NCBI GenBank assembly: GCA_030737875.1
Contig: CM060911.1
Span: 99,422,599-99,486,598 of the forward strand
Reading direction: 5' to 3'
DNA from: Allium sativum
Taxonomy: Eukaryota; Streptophyta; Magnoliopsida; Asparagales; Amaryllidaceae
Length of the DNA: 64,000 nt
A program made the position numbers and the translations under genes. Within the stretch, counting starts at the first letter, position 1, and each line of letters begins with the position of its first letter. This document shows positions 1 to 12,430 of the stretch, piece after piece. Under the pieces are notes generated by a model. It worked only from the letters and a program-made list of their open reading frames with translations, did no database searches and had not been told where the DNA came from.

Positions 1-2
1 AA

Positions 3-3000
3 ATGGACCAAATGATGAATATGATAAAGGAAATGGCGAAAAATACTGAGAGGGGAAAGTTGCCGAGTCAACCTGAGGTGAATCCAAAATATAACTCTCG
101 TGCCGTAAATTCTTGTGAGGACGAAAACCATAATCCAGTCAACGCTATTACAACCCTTCGATCTGGAAAGAGGATTGATAATAACGTTGGAGACCCTGAC
201 GAACCTTCTAACTCGACCCCAATCCCTAATCCTGTTGATCACCAATTGGCTTCGAATGCCAATTCTTCTAAACCTCAAATTTCCTTAAATGTTGGCAATC
301 CCAACAATTCTTCTCCCAGTGTCGGCAAACCCGACCCACCTTCGGAAATTAATGTTGGCAATACCAACATACCATCTTCTACGACCTTACCACCTTCTAT
401 TTCCTTGGATAAACCTTCTTCCTCGAATGAAGAAACTCATCACAGAGTTGAAAAACCAATAGCTCCTTTACCTCATAGACTCAATATTAAGAAGAAAGCG
501 GAAAATTTCGATAAAATTCTGGAAATTTTCAAACAAGTCCGTGTGAACATTCCTCTTTTAGACACCATTGAACAAATTCCTCAATATGCTAAATGTCTTA
601 AGGAATTGTGCACACAAAAACGTGCGACCAATGTCCCAAAAACCGCTTTTCTAACTGCAAATACAAGCTCTGCTCTTTCGAATCTTACCCCAGTCAAGTA
701 CAAAGACCCTGGCTGCCCTACGATTGATTGCAAAATAGGAAACACCCACATCTCTCGTGCCCTACTCGACCTTGGTGCCAGTGTCAACCTTCTCCCTTAT
801 ACTGTCTATCGTCAACTTGGACTAGGGGAGATTAAACCAACAACCATCACACTTCAACTAGCCGATCGATCTGTCAAAAAGCCATTAGGAATTATCGAAG
901 ACGTCTTGATACAGATCGAACAGTTTTACTTCCCTGTCGATTTTATAGTTCTAGAAGCAGAGCCTGTCTCAAATCCCAAAGTTCAAATACCATTGATCTT
1001 AGGACGCCCTTTCTTAGCAACCTCTAATGCTGTCATTAATTGTAGGAATGGTCAGCTTCGACTTTCCTTCGGGCACCTAACCATTGAGCTAAACATCTTT
1101 AATCTCAACAAACAACCTAGGGATTTTGAGATCGATGAAATTGACATGATTCAAACCACAGTTGATGAAACCTCTAGTGACACTTCTGAAGCCTTAAAAA
1201 GGTGTCTTGACCATTTCGACTCTGATTTCGATGAACTCGAATACATTTCTGAACTAAACAAAATTCTTGACTCCGACACTTCGTCACCTGAATCTAACCA
1301 AGGAATGTTGACCAATGTTGATACACAAGAACTTCCTAAGTTAGACCTCAAACCCTTGCCACCAGACCTTAAGTATGCCTACCTAGACTCTTCAAAAACT
1401 TTTCCCGTAATCTTGGCTTCCAATCTTATCGAGGACCAAGAAGAAAAACTTTTGGATATCTTGCGGGAAAATAAGGACGCCTTGGGGTGGGAAATTAGCG
1501 ATATAAAAGGAATTAGCCCATCAATTGTGGAACATCGCATACATTTAGCTGATGAGGCTAAACCCACCCGTGAGGTTCAAAGGCGATTAAACCCAAACAT
1601 GAGAGAAGTGGTCAAGGAGGAGATAATCAAATGTCTAGACAATAACATCATCTATCCCATCTCTGATAGTACTTGGGTGAGTCCGGTACAAGTTGTACCA
1701 AAGAAGTCGGGAGTCAAAGTGATCAAAAACGACAGTAATGAACTCGTCCCAACAAAAATCAAAACCAAATGGCGTGTGTGCATCGACTATCGAAAGCTTA
1801 ACTCAGCCACACGAAAAGACCATTTTCCCTTGCCTTTTATTGACCAAATGCTCGAACGCTTAGCGGGACATGAGTACTATTGTTTTCTCGATGGATACTC
1901 TGGCTATAACCAATTTCCTGTTGCTTTAGAAGATCAACATAAGACCACCTTTACTCGTCCCTTTGGAACCTTTGCTTATCGTCGCATGCCTTTTGGTCTT
2001 TGTAATGCCCCCGCGACTTTCCAAAGGTGTATGATGAGTATTTTCTCTGATATGGTGGAAGAATTCTTGGAAATATTCATGGACGATTTTTCAATATATG
2101 GATCATCTTTTTCCCAATGTCTCACTCATTTAGAACTCGTCCTTAAGTGTTGTAAGGAGAAATCACTCGTGCTTAATTAGGAAAAATGCCACTTTATGGT
2201 AAAAAGGGGGATAGTTCTAGGTCATGTCGTCTCCAAAGATGGCCTAGAAGTCGATAAATCCAAAATCGATTTGATTGCTAATTTACCTCCTCCTAAGTCT
2301 GTTAAAGATGTTCGTTCATTTCTTGGCCATGCGGGATTCTATAGAAGATTCATTAAGGATTTCTCAAAAATTTCAAAACCTCTCTCGAATTTACTTGCCA
2401 AAGACGTAAAGTTTGAATTTTCCAATGATTGCAAAACATCTTTTGAAACTCTTAAGTCAATCTTGACCACAACTCCCATCATTCAACCTCCTGATTGGAC
2501 TCAACCCTTTGAACTTATGTGCGACGCTTCTGACTTTGCAATTGGAGCCATCTTGGGTCAGCGAATTGATAAACTCCCTCGAGTCATTTACTACGCTAGC
2601 AAAACCTTAAACGTGGCAGAATTGAATTACTCAACTACTGAAAAGGAATTTTTGGCAGTTGTCTTCGCTTTTGAGAAATTAAGACCATATCTCATAGGAT
2701 CCAAAGTCATAGTTTACACTGACCATGCTGCCCTACGATATTTGCTTTCTAAAAAGGATGCCAAGGCCCGCTTGATTTGTTGGATCCTTCTTCTTCAAGA
2801 ATTCGATACAGAAATACGAGATAAAAAGGGTTCTGAAAATGTCGTAGCTGATCATCTCTCTCGAATTGTGCACGAAAATGATAACGACACCCAAATCGAT
2901 GACTATTTTCCTGACGAACAACTCCTTTCGATCTCTAACACCCCTTGGTACGCTGACATTGTGAATTATCTTGTCACACAACAAACACCCACTGAATGGT

Positions 3001-4240
3001 CGAAACAAGATAAACATAAATTTCTCTCGAAAGTTCGAAACTTCTATTGGGACGACCCATATCTTTTCAAATACTGTCCAGACCAAATCATTCGAAGGTG
3101 TGTGCCCGATCATGAACACCAAAGTATTCACTCCTTCTCACATGACCATGCTTGTGGCGGTCATTTTGGAGCAAGAAAAACTGCTGCAAAAGTTTTGCAT
3201 AGCGGTTTTTAATGGCCCACACTCTTCCGTGACGCTTTCGAATTTTGCTCTAAATGTGAGCGATGTCAAAGAACGGGTCGAATCTCTAAGCGAAACATGA
3301 TGCCTCTCAACCCCATTTTAGTGATTGAGTTATTCGATGTTTGGGGCATCGATTTCATGGGACCATTCCCTAATTCATTTGGGAATCTTTACATCTTACT
3401 TGCGGTAGATTATGTCTCAAAATGGGTTGAAGCCATTCCGACCAAAACCAACGACAACAAGGTTGTTGTCAAATTCCTCAAAGAAAACATCTTTTCACGC
3501 TTTTGCACACCTCGAGCTATCATTAGCGATAATGGCACTCATTTCTGTAATCGTGCTTTTGAGTCCTTGCTCAAGAAATACTCAATCACACACAAGCTGT
3601 CAACACCTTACCATCCACAAACTAGTGGACAGGTAGAAGTTTCCAATAGACAAATCAAACAAATTCTTGAGAAAACCGTGAATTCCAATAGAAAAGATTG
3701 GTCTGTAAAACTGATTGATGCACTTTGGGCTTTTCGCACTGCTTATAAAACCAATCTAGAGATGTCACCATACCGATTAGTCTTTGGAAAGGCCTGTCAC
3801 TTACCTCTTAAATTAGAGCATCGTGCTCTTTGGGCCATAAAATTTTTGAACTTTGACTTAGGAAAAGCCAGCTCACACAGGAAGTTACAAATTTCTGAAT
3901 TAGAGGAATTAAGAAATGAGGCGTATGAAAATGCGAAAATCTACAAAGAAAGAACCAAAGCCCAACACGACAAAAACATACTTCGTAAGGAATTCAACGT
4001 AGGTCAAAAAGTTCTTTATACGACTCTAGACTTCACTTGTTTCCAGGAAAACTCAGATCTCGATGGACTGGACCTTATGTCGTGAAAACAGTATATCCTC
4101 ATGGAGCGGTTGAAATTGAAAATCCTAGGGATGGAAAAGTCTTCAAAGTAAACGGTCAACGACTGAAACCATTTTTGGAATTCGAGCAATATGACGAAGA
4201 CGACCCTATCGATCTGCATGAGCCTGATCATCCACCATGA
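3..4240 (+). pseudogene. Athila-type gag-pol polyprotein, broken (gag C-terminus, protease, RT, RNase H, integrase)
   Basis: The polyprotein would make new DNA copies and integrate them. Only the gag C-terminal tail is present; the ATG at position 3 is not a natural start. The aspartic protease motif DLGAS starts at 768. Reverse transcriptase runs from about 1600 to 2450, with the catalytic FMDD at 2076-2087. RNase H has its CDASD motif near 2520. The integrase zinc region is near 3110-3290. Its core has Asp in GIDFMGPF, Asp in SDNGTHF and Glu in GQVEVSNR. Breaks: an in-frame TAG at 2178-2180 where the family has Trp, and an in-frame TAA at 3210-3212 where Tyr is expected. There is also a one-base loss in the T run near 4015-4018; the C-terminal 68 codons continue in another frame to 4240. 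Everything before that frameshift is in one frame, so decay is mild. Confidence 0.9.
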
Positions 4241-5304
4241 AATCAGGTAGTACACGTTCTTTTGATTTTTCTTTAATCAAGTGTGGGGGGGAGTCTGCAT
4301 TGCATTCTTTTGATTTTTCTTTAATTTTTCTTTCTTTTCATGTAGGACCATCATACATTTTATATCATAGTAACATACCATAAAAAAAAAAATTAAAAAA
4401 ATACGGCTCATTTTCAATTGATACAACAAAATAAGTTTACAATTTTTAGCCAGTTGATAGTATTTTTTCTCTCAACTTAGATCGAATAAGAAATACACTG
4501 AAAAGTTTAATTCTGAGGGATAATAGTGTAACCGGTACATAGGGAGATTCTTATGTGATGGCCATGAAATCTATTCTATATGTAGACTTTGTTTAAACAA
4601 GTGGAGGACTTAAAGTACTTATAATGGCTTGTCAAATCTTTAAAACTAAGTTGTGTTAAGTTGAATTCGCGTAACTCTCTTTTCGTGCTTATAAATTCAA
4701 TAATAATAAAAATAGTAATCCAAGGGTATCCAACATTGCTTATATATCGAGCGTTGGTGTGCAAACCCGCCAAGCTCTATCCGACACGTTGTTGACAAAG
4801 TCAGCGTTGGAATATCTTGGTCTCATTTTATGAGATTGGACACCTAAGGATTACCGACACGTTGTTGACAAAGTCAAAGTTGGCCTGCACAATCCGCCAA
4901 GCTCTTTACCCACTCTCCGTTAGTCCGCGAGGCAGTGCATGGGTGGTAAACCTTGGTCTTTTTAGTTAGGTGTATGTACTTGAACATAAATTTTAAAATT
5001 TTATAGAATAAAGAATAAGCGATGATGCCCAAACACTTCTTAACCTTATTGATTTGACTAGCCATACATGAGAAAATTAGAATACCACCTTGCAAACTGT
5101 GCCAAGCAAACTAAGAATTTATTTCATGGCTGCACTATTTTATCGACCGAACTAACTGGCCAAACTGGAATTTAACAATTGAAAACTTGATTCATATTGA
5201 AAATTTGTGACAAGTTGAGGTATTTAAAATAAAAACAACTGATCAGAAATTGTTAACTTAATTTGTTGTACCACTTTCCTGAAATAAGTCGTGTTTTCAT
5301 TTTT
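4241..5304 (+). other. 3' untranslated region of the Athila-type element
   Basis: No coding region is visible. A purine-rich AAGTGTGGGGGGGAG at about 4279-4293 resembles the polypurine tract further right and may be a second or decayed tract. The rest is AT-rich with one clear direct repeat (4781-4876). Athila elements often carry an env-like ORF here; I see none. Confidence 0.65.
4781..4876 (+). repeat. Direct repeat of about 23 bp in the Athila 3' UTR
   Basis: CCGACACGTTGTTGACAAAG followed by TCA occurs at 4781-4803 and again at 4854-4876. Each copy neighbours a similar 'CCGCCAAGCTCT' motif (near 4767 and 4892), so a larger diverged duplication is likely. Confidence 0.8.
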
Positions 5305-5560
5305 CGTTTTTATTTGCATATGTCCATTGCATTCATGTAGTTTCATTAGAATCATAGCATACTGCATTTGGATTTTGTGGGTAGTATCCGCTGAAAACCC
5401 TCACGAGACACCACTCGTCCTACTAGGGACACCTAGAGGTTTAACGGCTTGTTGCATACGCTCAATGCAATCGTGTTTCCTACGAAAGTGTGACCTATCT
5501 AGTCTAGTTTTTTCATTTCTTGTTTTACTCGAGGACGAGTAAAAGATAAGTGTGGGGGTA
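5305..5560 (+). promoter_or_regulatory. 3' UTR tail and polypurine tract, first copy
   Basis: This stretch ends in the purine tract AAGTGTGGGGGTA at 5548-5560, directly before the LTR. In Ty3/gypsy elements this tract primes plus-strand DNA synthesis. The whole stretch is repeated at 6457-6706. Both copies contain a GAGGACGAG motif just upstream of the tract. Confidence 0.8.
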
Positions 5561-6456
5561 TTTGATTGACATAGAAATGTGTTTATTTTATGCTCTTATT
5601 TCTTATCTTTTGTATATAAATAAATATTACTTGGGTATTCTTTTGTTACTTTTACAGATATTCCAACCCAGCCCGCATGCAACCAGAAAAATAGAGAAAT
5701 GGAGATCAAATTGGTATATATTTACATTTTAAAGAATTGTAGATGAAGATCTCACATATAGTTGCTGTTGGACAAGAAAATGATTGGTAGAAAGACCAAG
5801 AATTTCTCAAATCAAGGGAAGCTTGTCAAAGAACCAAGAGGAAAAGAAGAAAGGCCAAAAATTTAATAGATTCAACTAAGGCCCATTTGAACCTCTCATT
5901 GTAAACTCTTTTGGTGAATTCCCTAAGGCCCATCTATCATTTGTAATTAGGGTTAGGGTTTGGCCATCTATCCTATAAATACCCTTATAATGTCATTGTA
6001 GCCACCATATCCATTATTCTGTATTCTCTTCTCCATTAATAAAAGTTCTTCCTTTTTACTATTTCTGCATTTTTTTTCTTAGCAATAGGTGTCGTCTTCA
6101 CAATTAGTTTTGGAAGAGCACCAATTGTATTTTACATTTGTTTCATTAGTGATTACTCGTTTGATTAGTTTCAACGACAATCCTAATTTACTTTTTGTTG
6201 TTCTTCTTTTCCTGCAATTTTATTTTCTGCATTGTTGTTCTTATTTTGCAATTTACTTTCTTTAGTGATTAATCATTGATTAGATTCAACGATAATCCTA
6301 AGTTCGCAATTTCAGTTTGTTTTTATTTCAACAAAATCTTCAGGCTTCGTCTAACTCGCCCAAGAGACTAGATAAATAATTTGATTTTAATTTAACTCCC
6401 TGTGTTCGACCTGTATGCTACACACCTGTGCGCTTGCAGAATTTTATTACAAATAT
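5561..6456 (+). repeat. Athila-type LTR, first copy (about 0.9 kb)
   Basis: It begins right after the polypurine tract with TTTGATTGACATAG and ends near ATTACAAATAT. It carries the conserved CTCCCTGTGTTCGACC block near its end. A TATAAATA box lies at 5974-5981 and AATAAA at 6038-6043. The exact ends are uncertain by a few bases because the typical TG and CA are not unambiguous. Confidence 0.75.
5974..5981 (+). promoter_or_regulatory. TATA box of the Athila LTR promoter
   Basis: TATAAATA lies about 410 bp into the LTR, downstream of TTAGGGTTAGGGTTT, a telo-box-like motif common in plant promoters. AATAAA follows about 60 bp later. The second LTR has TATATATA at 7113-7120 in the matching place. 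Confidence 0.65.
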
Positions 6457-7617
6457 CGTTTTTATTTGCATATGTCCATTGCATTCATGTAGTTCATTAG
6501 AATCATAGCATACTACTTTTGGATTTTGTGGGTAGTATCCGCTGAAAACCCTCACGAGACACCACTCGTCCTACTAGGGACACCTAGAGGTTTAACGGCT
6601 TGTTGCATACGCTCAATGCAATTGTTTCCTACGAAAGTGTGACCTATCTAGTTAGTTTTCCATTTTCTTTTTACTCGAGGACGAGTAAAAGATAAGTGTG
6701 GGGGTATTTGATTGACATAGAAATGTGTTTATTTTATGCTCTTATATCTTATCTTTTGTATATAAATAAATATTGCTTGAATATTGTTTTGTTACTTTTA
6801 CAGATATTCCAAACCAGCCCGCATGCAACCAGAAATGTAGAGAAATAGAGTTCAATTTGCTGTGTATTTGCATTTTGAAGAATTGTAGATGAAGATATCA
6901 CATCTAGTTGCTGTTGGACAAGAAAAGGATTGATAACAAGGCTTTGCACATCACAAATCAATGAAGAAGTGTCAAGGAAGCAAGAGGAAAAGAGAAAATG
7001 CCTAAATTTGCTTTATTTATCTAAGGCCCATTTATGTTTCTCATTGTAAACTAATTAGTGATGTAATGACCAGGCCCAGTTATCATTAGGGTTAGGGTTT
7101 GGCTATCTACCCTATATATACCCTTGTAATGGCATTGTAGCCACCATCCTATCATATATCTCATTCTATTCTCTTATTCATTAATAAAACTCAATTTTCT
7201 TTTCTTTTATGCAAATTTCTATTTCTTAGCAATTAGTGTTGTCTACACGATTAGATTCGGTAAAACACTATTTGTATTTTGCATTTCTTTTCATTAGTGA
7301 TTGACCGTCTGATTAGATTCAGCGGTAATCCTAGTTCTTATTTTATGTTCGTTTAATTCTGTTCTGCAATTTTATTTCCATTGTTCTATTTTATCTTTAA
7401 TCGTTGAATTTATTACAGATCCGACTAGATTCGAATCTGAAGTGAATTTAATTGCATCTTTTATTTGTAGTTTCAATTTTTATTTTGTTTTGCGAAATCA
7501 ACCTCCAGCTTTGTCTAACTCGCCCACGAAACATATAAATAATAAAATTTAACTTTCCTCCCTGTGTTCGACCTGTATGCTACACACCTGTATGCTTGCA
7601 GAATTTAATTTAAATGT
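6457..7617 (+). repeat. Second tandem copy: 3' UTR tail, polypurine tract and LTR
   Basis: From CGTTTTTATTTGCATATG the sequence repeats 5305 onward with a period of 1,152 bp. The polypurine tract is at 6694-6706 and the LTR at about 6707-7617, with AATAAA at 7183-7188. Between the two LTRs there is no primer-binding site and no coding region. The copies differ by many substitutions and small indels, so the duplication is not recent. Confidence 0.82.
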
Positions 7618-8760
7618 CGCGCTTTTCTAGTTCATAGATTAGCGATGATCAATAGTACATCTTTAATTATACATATCATTGACGACTATCTTGCAGACTT
7701 AATTATACTATAGATAAGATAGATAGACCAGCACATAGAAGTCTCCATCCAGCTTCATAAGTTTATACAAATCCTGATTCACTTGTCTATTCATAACAAG
7801 TATTATGAATACACAAGAGTTTAAGGGAAACATAAAAAAATAAACTCCGGGTCAGTCAGGGGACTGGTATGAGTAAACGGTGTAAAAACAGTTTAAAGAA
7901 ATAAAAATATCTCATAAGACCACGCCGTGAATACGGAACGGGCTTTTACATTATAAGATCAAAAACACTTTGTATACTTTAAAACAGATATTATCATAGT
8001 ATCTATAAGTTTTCACAATTAAATTAGAATTTAGAAGAATGCTTGCATCTCACATTCTCCTACATAGTAAACAAATAAAAACCGCTTGGTGCTTATGGAA
8101 ATTGGATTTCCAACTATGACAAGGTATGGGACCACCTTCCGATGATGTATCTCTAGAGGCAAATACACCTGGGTTCAACAAGAACGTCTTACAACCCAGC
8201 CCACACATGACAGACCACTCATTTCTCTTGAGTGTATCGAATGTATATCATCAATGGTTGTGTACGGCAACCATTCCCGAATGGGCAGAATCGATAGATT
8301 AAGAAACAAAAGGAATTTCTCTAGATAGGTGATGCTACACACTAATGGGAGCGACCCACATAGCCATGCTGCCTGCCCGATTTTTGTCATTTCCTGGGTG
8401 TGAGTCTTGAGGCTAGACTTACCTTTTCATCATCACTGTTTAATTTCTTTTAATGCCACATCGTCAAATCCATCGGAAGTCACTAATTGATTTTCACAAA
8501 AATACTCTGGTTGTCAGGCTAAAGAAGTTTCCCTTCTGTGCCAACAACTGGTACGTTTGAAGAAAAAAACGTACGTGATTCCTTTGAAAATACTTTGTCA
8601 GACATTCGTCCATACAAGTTGTCCTGGGTCTGGATAAACCGAAGGCACTATTCAAGAATAGCCCTTGTATATCGCCGTCTTCAATTCAAAAATCTCTAAC
8701 GCGTGGCATATAATCAAATCAAAGTGAAATATTTATTTCAGCCTCTTTGAAATGATTAAC
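7618..8760 (-). mobile_element. 3' part of an old reverse-oriented LTR related to elements A-D (LTR G)
   Basis: Read on the minus strand, this matches the last 1.4 kb of the A/B/D LTRs in order. The equivalents are the 'TTCAGACCCAGAACGG' block (about 8620-8645), the variable middle, and the conserved run 'CCCGTTCCGT...GTGGTC' (about 7915-7945). The 'CACCAGTC...GACTGACC..GAGTTTATT' block follows (about 7838-7870). Sequence identity is visibly lower than among A-D, so this copy is older. The final ~130 bp of the LTR are missing because the Athila LTR starts there. Confidence 0.7.
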
Positions 8761-11042
8761 GAACATTTTTCTTTTTAAATTATAAATCTAACAAGATTAT
8801 AATCTAATCTACATATATAATTCCAGTCAACTAGACAGTATTAGATCATCTGGTCTCTATCTGGTTATTTTGATCATCTTTTCAAAACGGCCAATTTTAG
8901 CGTGTGCGTCGCACACGGTTTTTCTTTCTGTTTTGGTCGTCACTTTAAAGAAATAAATACTTACATTATTTTAAGAAAAAATTATTTCTTATGATATCTT
9001 TTTGATCTAATTATCCATAAATGAGTTAAATTTATGATCTATAATCTATTTGACAGATTTTACACTTTGTATCGTTTTTGCCAAATTTCCTCTTTTATAT
9101 CCTATACTCAATTTACTCCTTTTTATATACCAATAAAGTTTCACTTTTAATTTATCCATCTAAACATGATTAAAATAAAATTTACAGTTCTTATTTTATA
9201 AATTTCAAAACTGTACAAGATCAGTTACTGGTACCGAAAAATTTAGATTACAGTTTCAAACTCATCGTATGTGTCACATATGATTTCTCTACCTTGTTTA
9301 AAATTTAAACAACTCATTAGAAAATAAATTATAATTTAAATTATAAAATAAATTTATAATTTAATAAAGATTACAGCTTCTGTGCTGACTTCTCGCCTTT
9401 TTGACAAAACCATATCTGATTTTCTATACTCGATCGACTTCTTTTGTTGACTTTTGAATTTTAAATATTCCATTAGAAAATCATCTCTACTTCAAATTAT
9501 AAATAAAATTTATAATTTTATTTAAATTATAGCTTCTGTAGTTAAATTTCGGTCCTTCACAAAACTGTATTAAAAATCCTGATTCACTTATTCCATTTTA
9601 ATTAAATAAAAATTCTATTTTTATTTAAATATTTATTTTTTCCCTATTATTTAAATCATTATTTAATTTAAAAAATAATTTAAATTGAAATATAAAATCA
9701 AAAATCCTTGGTTTAAACTAGAAATGGCAAAGTACCGCGTCGAAACCCCTGGCGTGCCCCTTGCCAAAACACCCCAGACCCCATGATTTTTCAAAGTACC
9801 ACTTGGTATTTGGCAAAGTGCCAAAGTACCAGCCTCCAGCTCTCGTGCCAAACCCCTCAAAACTGCTGCTGCACACATGATTTTGACCTTGCCTGATCTC
9901 TTATTCTTCTCCTTTAAATGCACAGTTGTGCACGTGCCTAACCAATCCCCTCCACCTGAGATCCATCGCCACCCACCCACAAGTCATGTCTCCGACTAGG
10001 ACCACCACCCGCCGATCATATTGCCCCACAGCTCCTCCTTTCCAAAAAGACCCTTCCACCATTAAAAAAAAACAGCTTCGAGTTGGCACCACAAAGCTCC
10101 ACGGTCCCACCAATTCCGACCATTAGAAGGACTGCCGCCACCTCCAACCTCTTCACCAACCTCGGCCGCACCATCCCTCTTGGTTCTGGCCCACTCGATC
10201 ATAGTGGGGTCCCTCACGACAGGTTTGAAAACCGTAACCAAAAACTGCCATAAAAACTTAATTTGATCCAGGACCCCAAATCTCTCCATTATAAAAATTA
10301 AACTGTATTTTTCCTATCACCACTGACGCCATACGCATCTCTGGCTTCGACGCCGTAGGCCACTACTGATTCCCCCCCTCCCTCCGTCGGAATTTGCTCC
10401 AAGTTCCCCTTTTTTATCATCCCAAAATTCTCACTATTTAGGCTATTAAAAATCTTGAATTTTGTTTTAAAAATCATCATTCCGATCCTTTATTATGTTC
10501 ATGTAATCAAATCAAGTTTTAAAGTCTTTTGAAAATCCCTTTTGATTTTATAAACCAGAGTGCTTCCGGTTTGTTTTGTTCTTAAACAACAGTAATGTTT
10601 TTTTTGCCAAAGTTTTGTTTTATTTTGAACCATTTTATGACTATATAAAAGTTTTTAAGCAAGTATGGCACCTCGTTTTAAATCCTTTAACCTAGATTCT
10701 TTAATCTATGTAGATTTGAAAAGTTTTTCTAAACACAACAGGGTCTGGTGACAGGAGCAGGTATACAACTTTCACATATGACACTTAAGAATTTCATTAA
10801 CAACAAACAATCACTACCTCATACCAAACAAGTAAAACATTCATGATAGATTACTTGAATGAGGACACAAAAGAAATCAAAGTTTAAATCATGGATTCAA
10901 CAGCAAACTGCAGGAATATAAAAGAGAAATGAAAATGCAGGTTTACTCACTTATGAAAGCTTGAACCCTTTGGCTTTTCTTCCCACTTATCAAGAATGAA
11001 AGACTTGTGTTTAAGTGACTGAGAATGGTGTGTGCTTATGTT

Positions 11043-11050
11043 TATTTATA
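11043..11050 (-). promoter_or_regulatory. Minus-strand TATA box with leader and splice-donor-like site
   Basis: On the minus strand, TATAAATA is followed by about 90 bases of leader and then AA|GTGAGTAAAC at about 10950. This is the layout seen in the plant LTR leaders elsewhere in the window. A function is inferred only from the motifs. Confidence 0.4.
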
Positions 11051-11954
11051 GTGGTGGAAAATAATAAAACATGGTGTATTTAAAAGCTGTTTTTTTTTAG
11101 ATTTTGTTATGACAATTGAAAGACAATCCAGAAAATCCCATTTTTCTCTTGCTAAATCAAAGTACCACCACTATGTTCACATGGCTTACCTCATCCATTA
11201 TCATCCCCTAGAATCCCCTTGCATATGCCCTTCTTTTCCTCATTGGTTTTTATGAAATGTCACAAACAAATGTTATGTCTGCCCTATGATCTTTCACAAT
11301 CTTCTTCTTGGATTTAACAAATTAAAATATCATTCTTGTACCATTTAAAATCAGTTTGCCTTGGGTTTTTAAACCATGTCTTCTCATGAAAAATTTGATT
11401 TAACAACAAACATATAAATACTTTTACTTGCCATTCAAGGCAGAACAAAATATGAAAGTTCTTGGTACATTTTTGATCTTATCATGTGATAATTTGACAT
11501 AGAAATATCATGAATATTTATGTGCATTAGTGTTTCACTAGTGTAGGTGAACCTATGTCTTAAAGGCACTAGATTTGCACATGTTTTCACAAGATTTGCA
11601 CATGTTCATGACAAGATAAATCATGCTTTTTTTTTTTTGAAAATGCAAAAGATAATGTAAAATTTCAGAAAATCTTTGAGAGAAAGGAGAAGGATTCAAA
11701 ACTGAAAATACTTGATTTAAATAGATTCGGCCATGTGAACACATATTTCTCTAGATCCTCTTAACTAGCTAATTTTTGGTGTAGGTGTTATCTTGAATTT
11801 TTATTCATGAACAAGATTACAAAAGGAGATGATACTTTCATGTTTTGATGTATGTATTTGTGAATATGAGCTTGCCTTGATCGTGCTTTGACAACCAAAT
11901 GGTCTTTGGCAAGTTTTAATTCAAATTTAAATAAGTTCTCCCATTCAAGTATTT

Positions 11955-11956
<2 letters not shown>

Positions 11957-11991
<35 letters not shown>
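11957..11991 (+). repeat. Poly(A) tract of 35 bases
   Basis: An uninterrupted run of 35 A. It could be the tail of a retroposed RNA or simple slippage. I find no LINE ORF or recognisable SINE body upstream and no clear target duplication. Confidence 0.9.
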
Positions 11992-11994
<3 letters not shown>

Positions 11995-12430
11995 CAAAGT
12001 TCTAAATCATTTGAAACAAAGAACAAAACATGTGAATAAAAATGGCATTTTTAAAACATGCTACGCATAATTGTTGTTCTTTATATACATGTGTAAAAAT
12101 CAATTTAAACAATGCTATCGAATTCATGCTATCATTCCTGAATGAGTAAAAACTGGTTTTGGTAAATGTTGTAATATATGCATCTATAAATGCTATTATT
12201 CACAAGTTAACATGTTATGAAATTTCAAAGTCTAGATTTTAAATCATATTCGTAAATATGTGCTTACGATTAATTAACATCTGTGTCAGTGATGATAAAA
12301 ATCCTAGTACATTACATGTTCCATGTTGTAGATCCGGGAAGGTGATTCCAACGCTTATGACGGTTCGTAAAACGGACCTCGTACGAAAGAGTTATAGTAT
12401 TTTAAACTCTCAATAATTAAAAGAACATTA

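Larger units (their letters stand above)
1..7617 (+). mobile_element. 3' part of an Athila-type Ty3/gypsy retrotransposon with duplicated 3' end
   Basis: The window opens inside the polyprotein of an LTR retrotransposon. Domain order is protease, reverse transcriptase, RNase H, integrase, which is Ty3/gypsy order. The protease DLGAS motif, the FMDD reverse-transcriptase box and the CX2C-rich segment before integrase resemble the Athila clade. A long 3' untranslated region follows, then a polypurine tract and LTR, then a second copy of the untranslated tail, tract and LTR. The 5' LTR, primer-binding site and most of gag lie to the left of the window. The element is immobile in its own right because its gag-pol is broken. 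Its right end abuts the truncated end of a reverse-oriented LTR, so it probably inserted into that older LTR. Clade assignment is by eye. Confidence 0.88.
8761..12430. other. AT-rich, rearranged stretch inside LTR G; no gene recognised
   Basis: 8761-9700 is very AT-rich with diverged repeats (a 'TAGAAAAT...TTATAATTTAA...GATTACAGCTTCTG' unit near 9315-9380 and again near 9470-9540). On the minus strand it may be the decayed middle of LTR G. 9720-10480 is a GC-richer island without a convincing ORF. 10740-12430 holds a minus-strand TATA box followed by a leader and splice-donor-like site, which is LTR-promoter layout, and a 35-base A tract. The distance between the anchored ends of LTR G (13792 to about 8640) equals the matching distance in element B, about 5.1 kb. 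One LTR may therefore span everything, but the middle does not align by eye. Confidence 0.4.

Noticed and set aside
4037..4240. Separate small gene after Athila integrase
   Set aside because: It is the integrase C-terminus in a shifted frame after a one-base loss, not a distinct gene.
11957..11991. LINE or SINE insertion ending in the 35-base A tract
   Set aside because: No reverse transcriptase, RNA polymerase III boxes or target duplication found around it.
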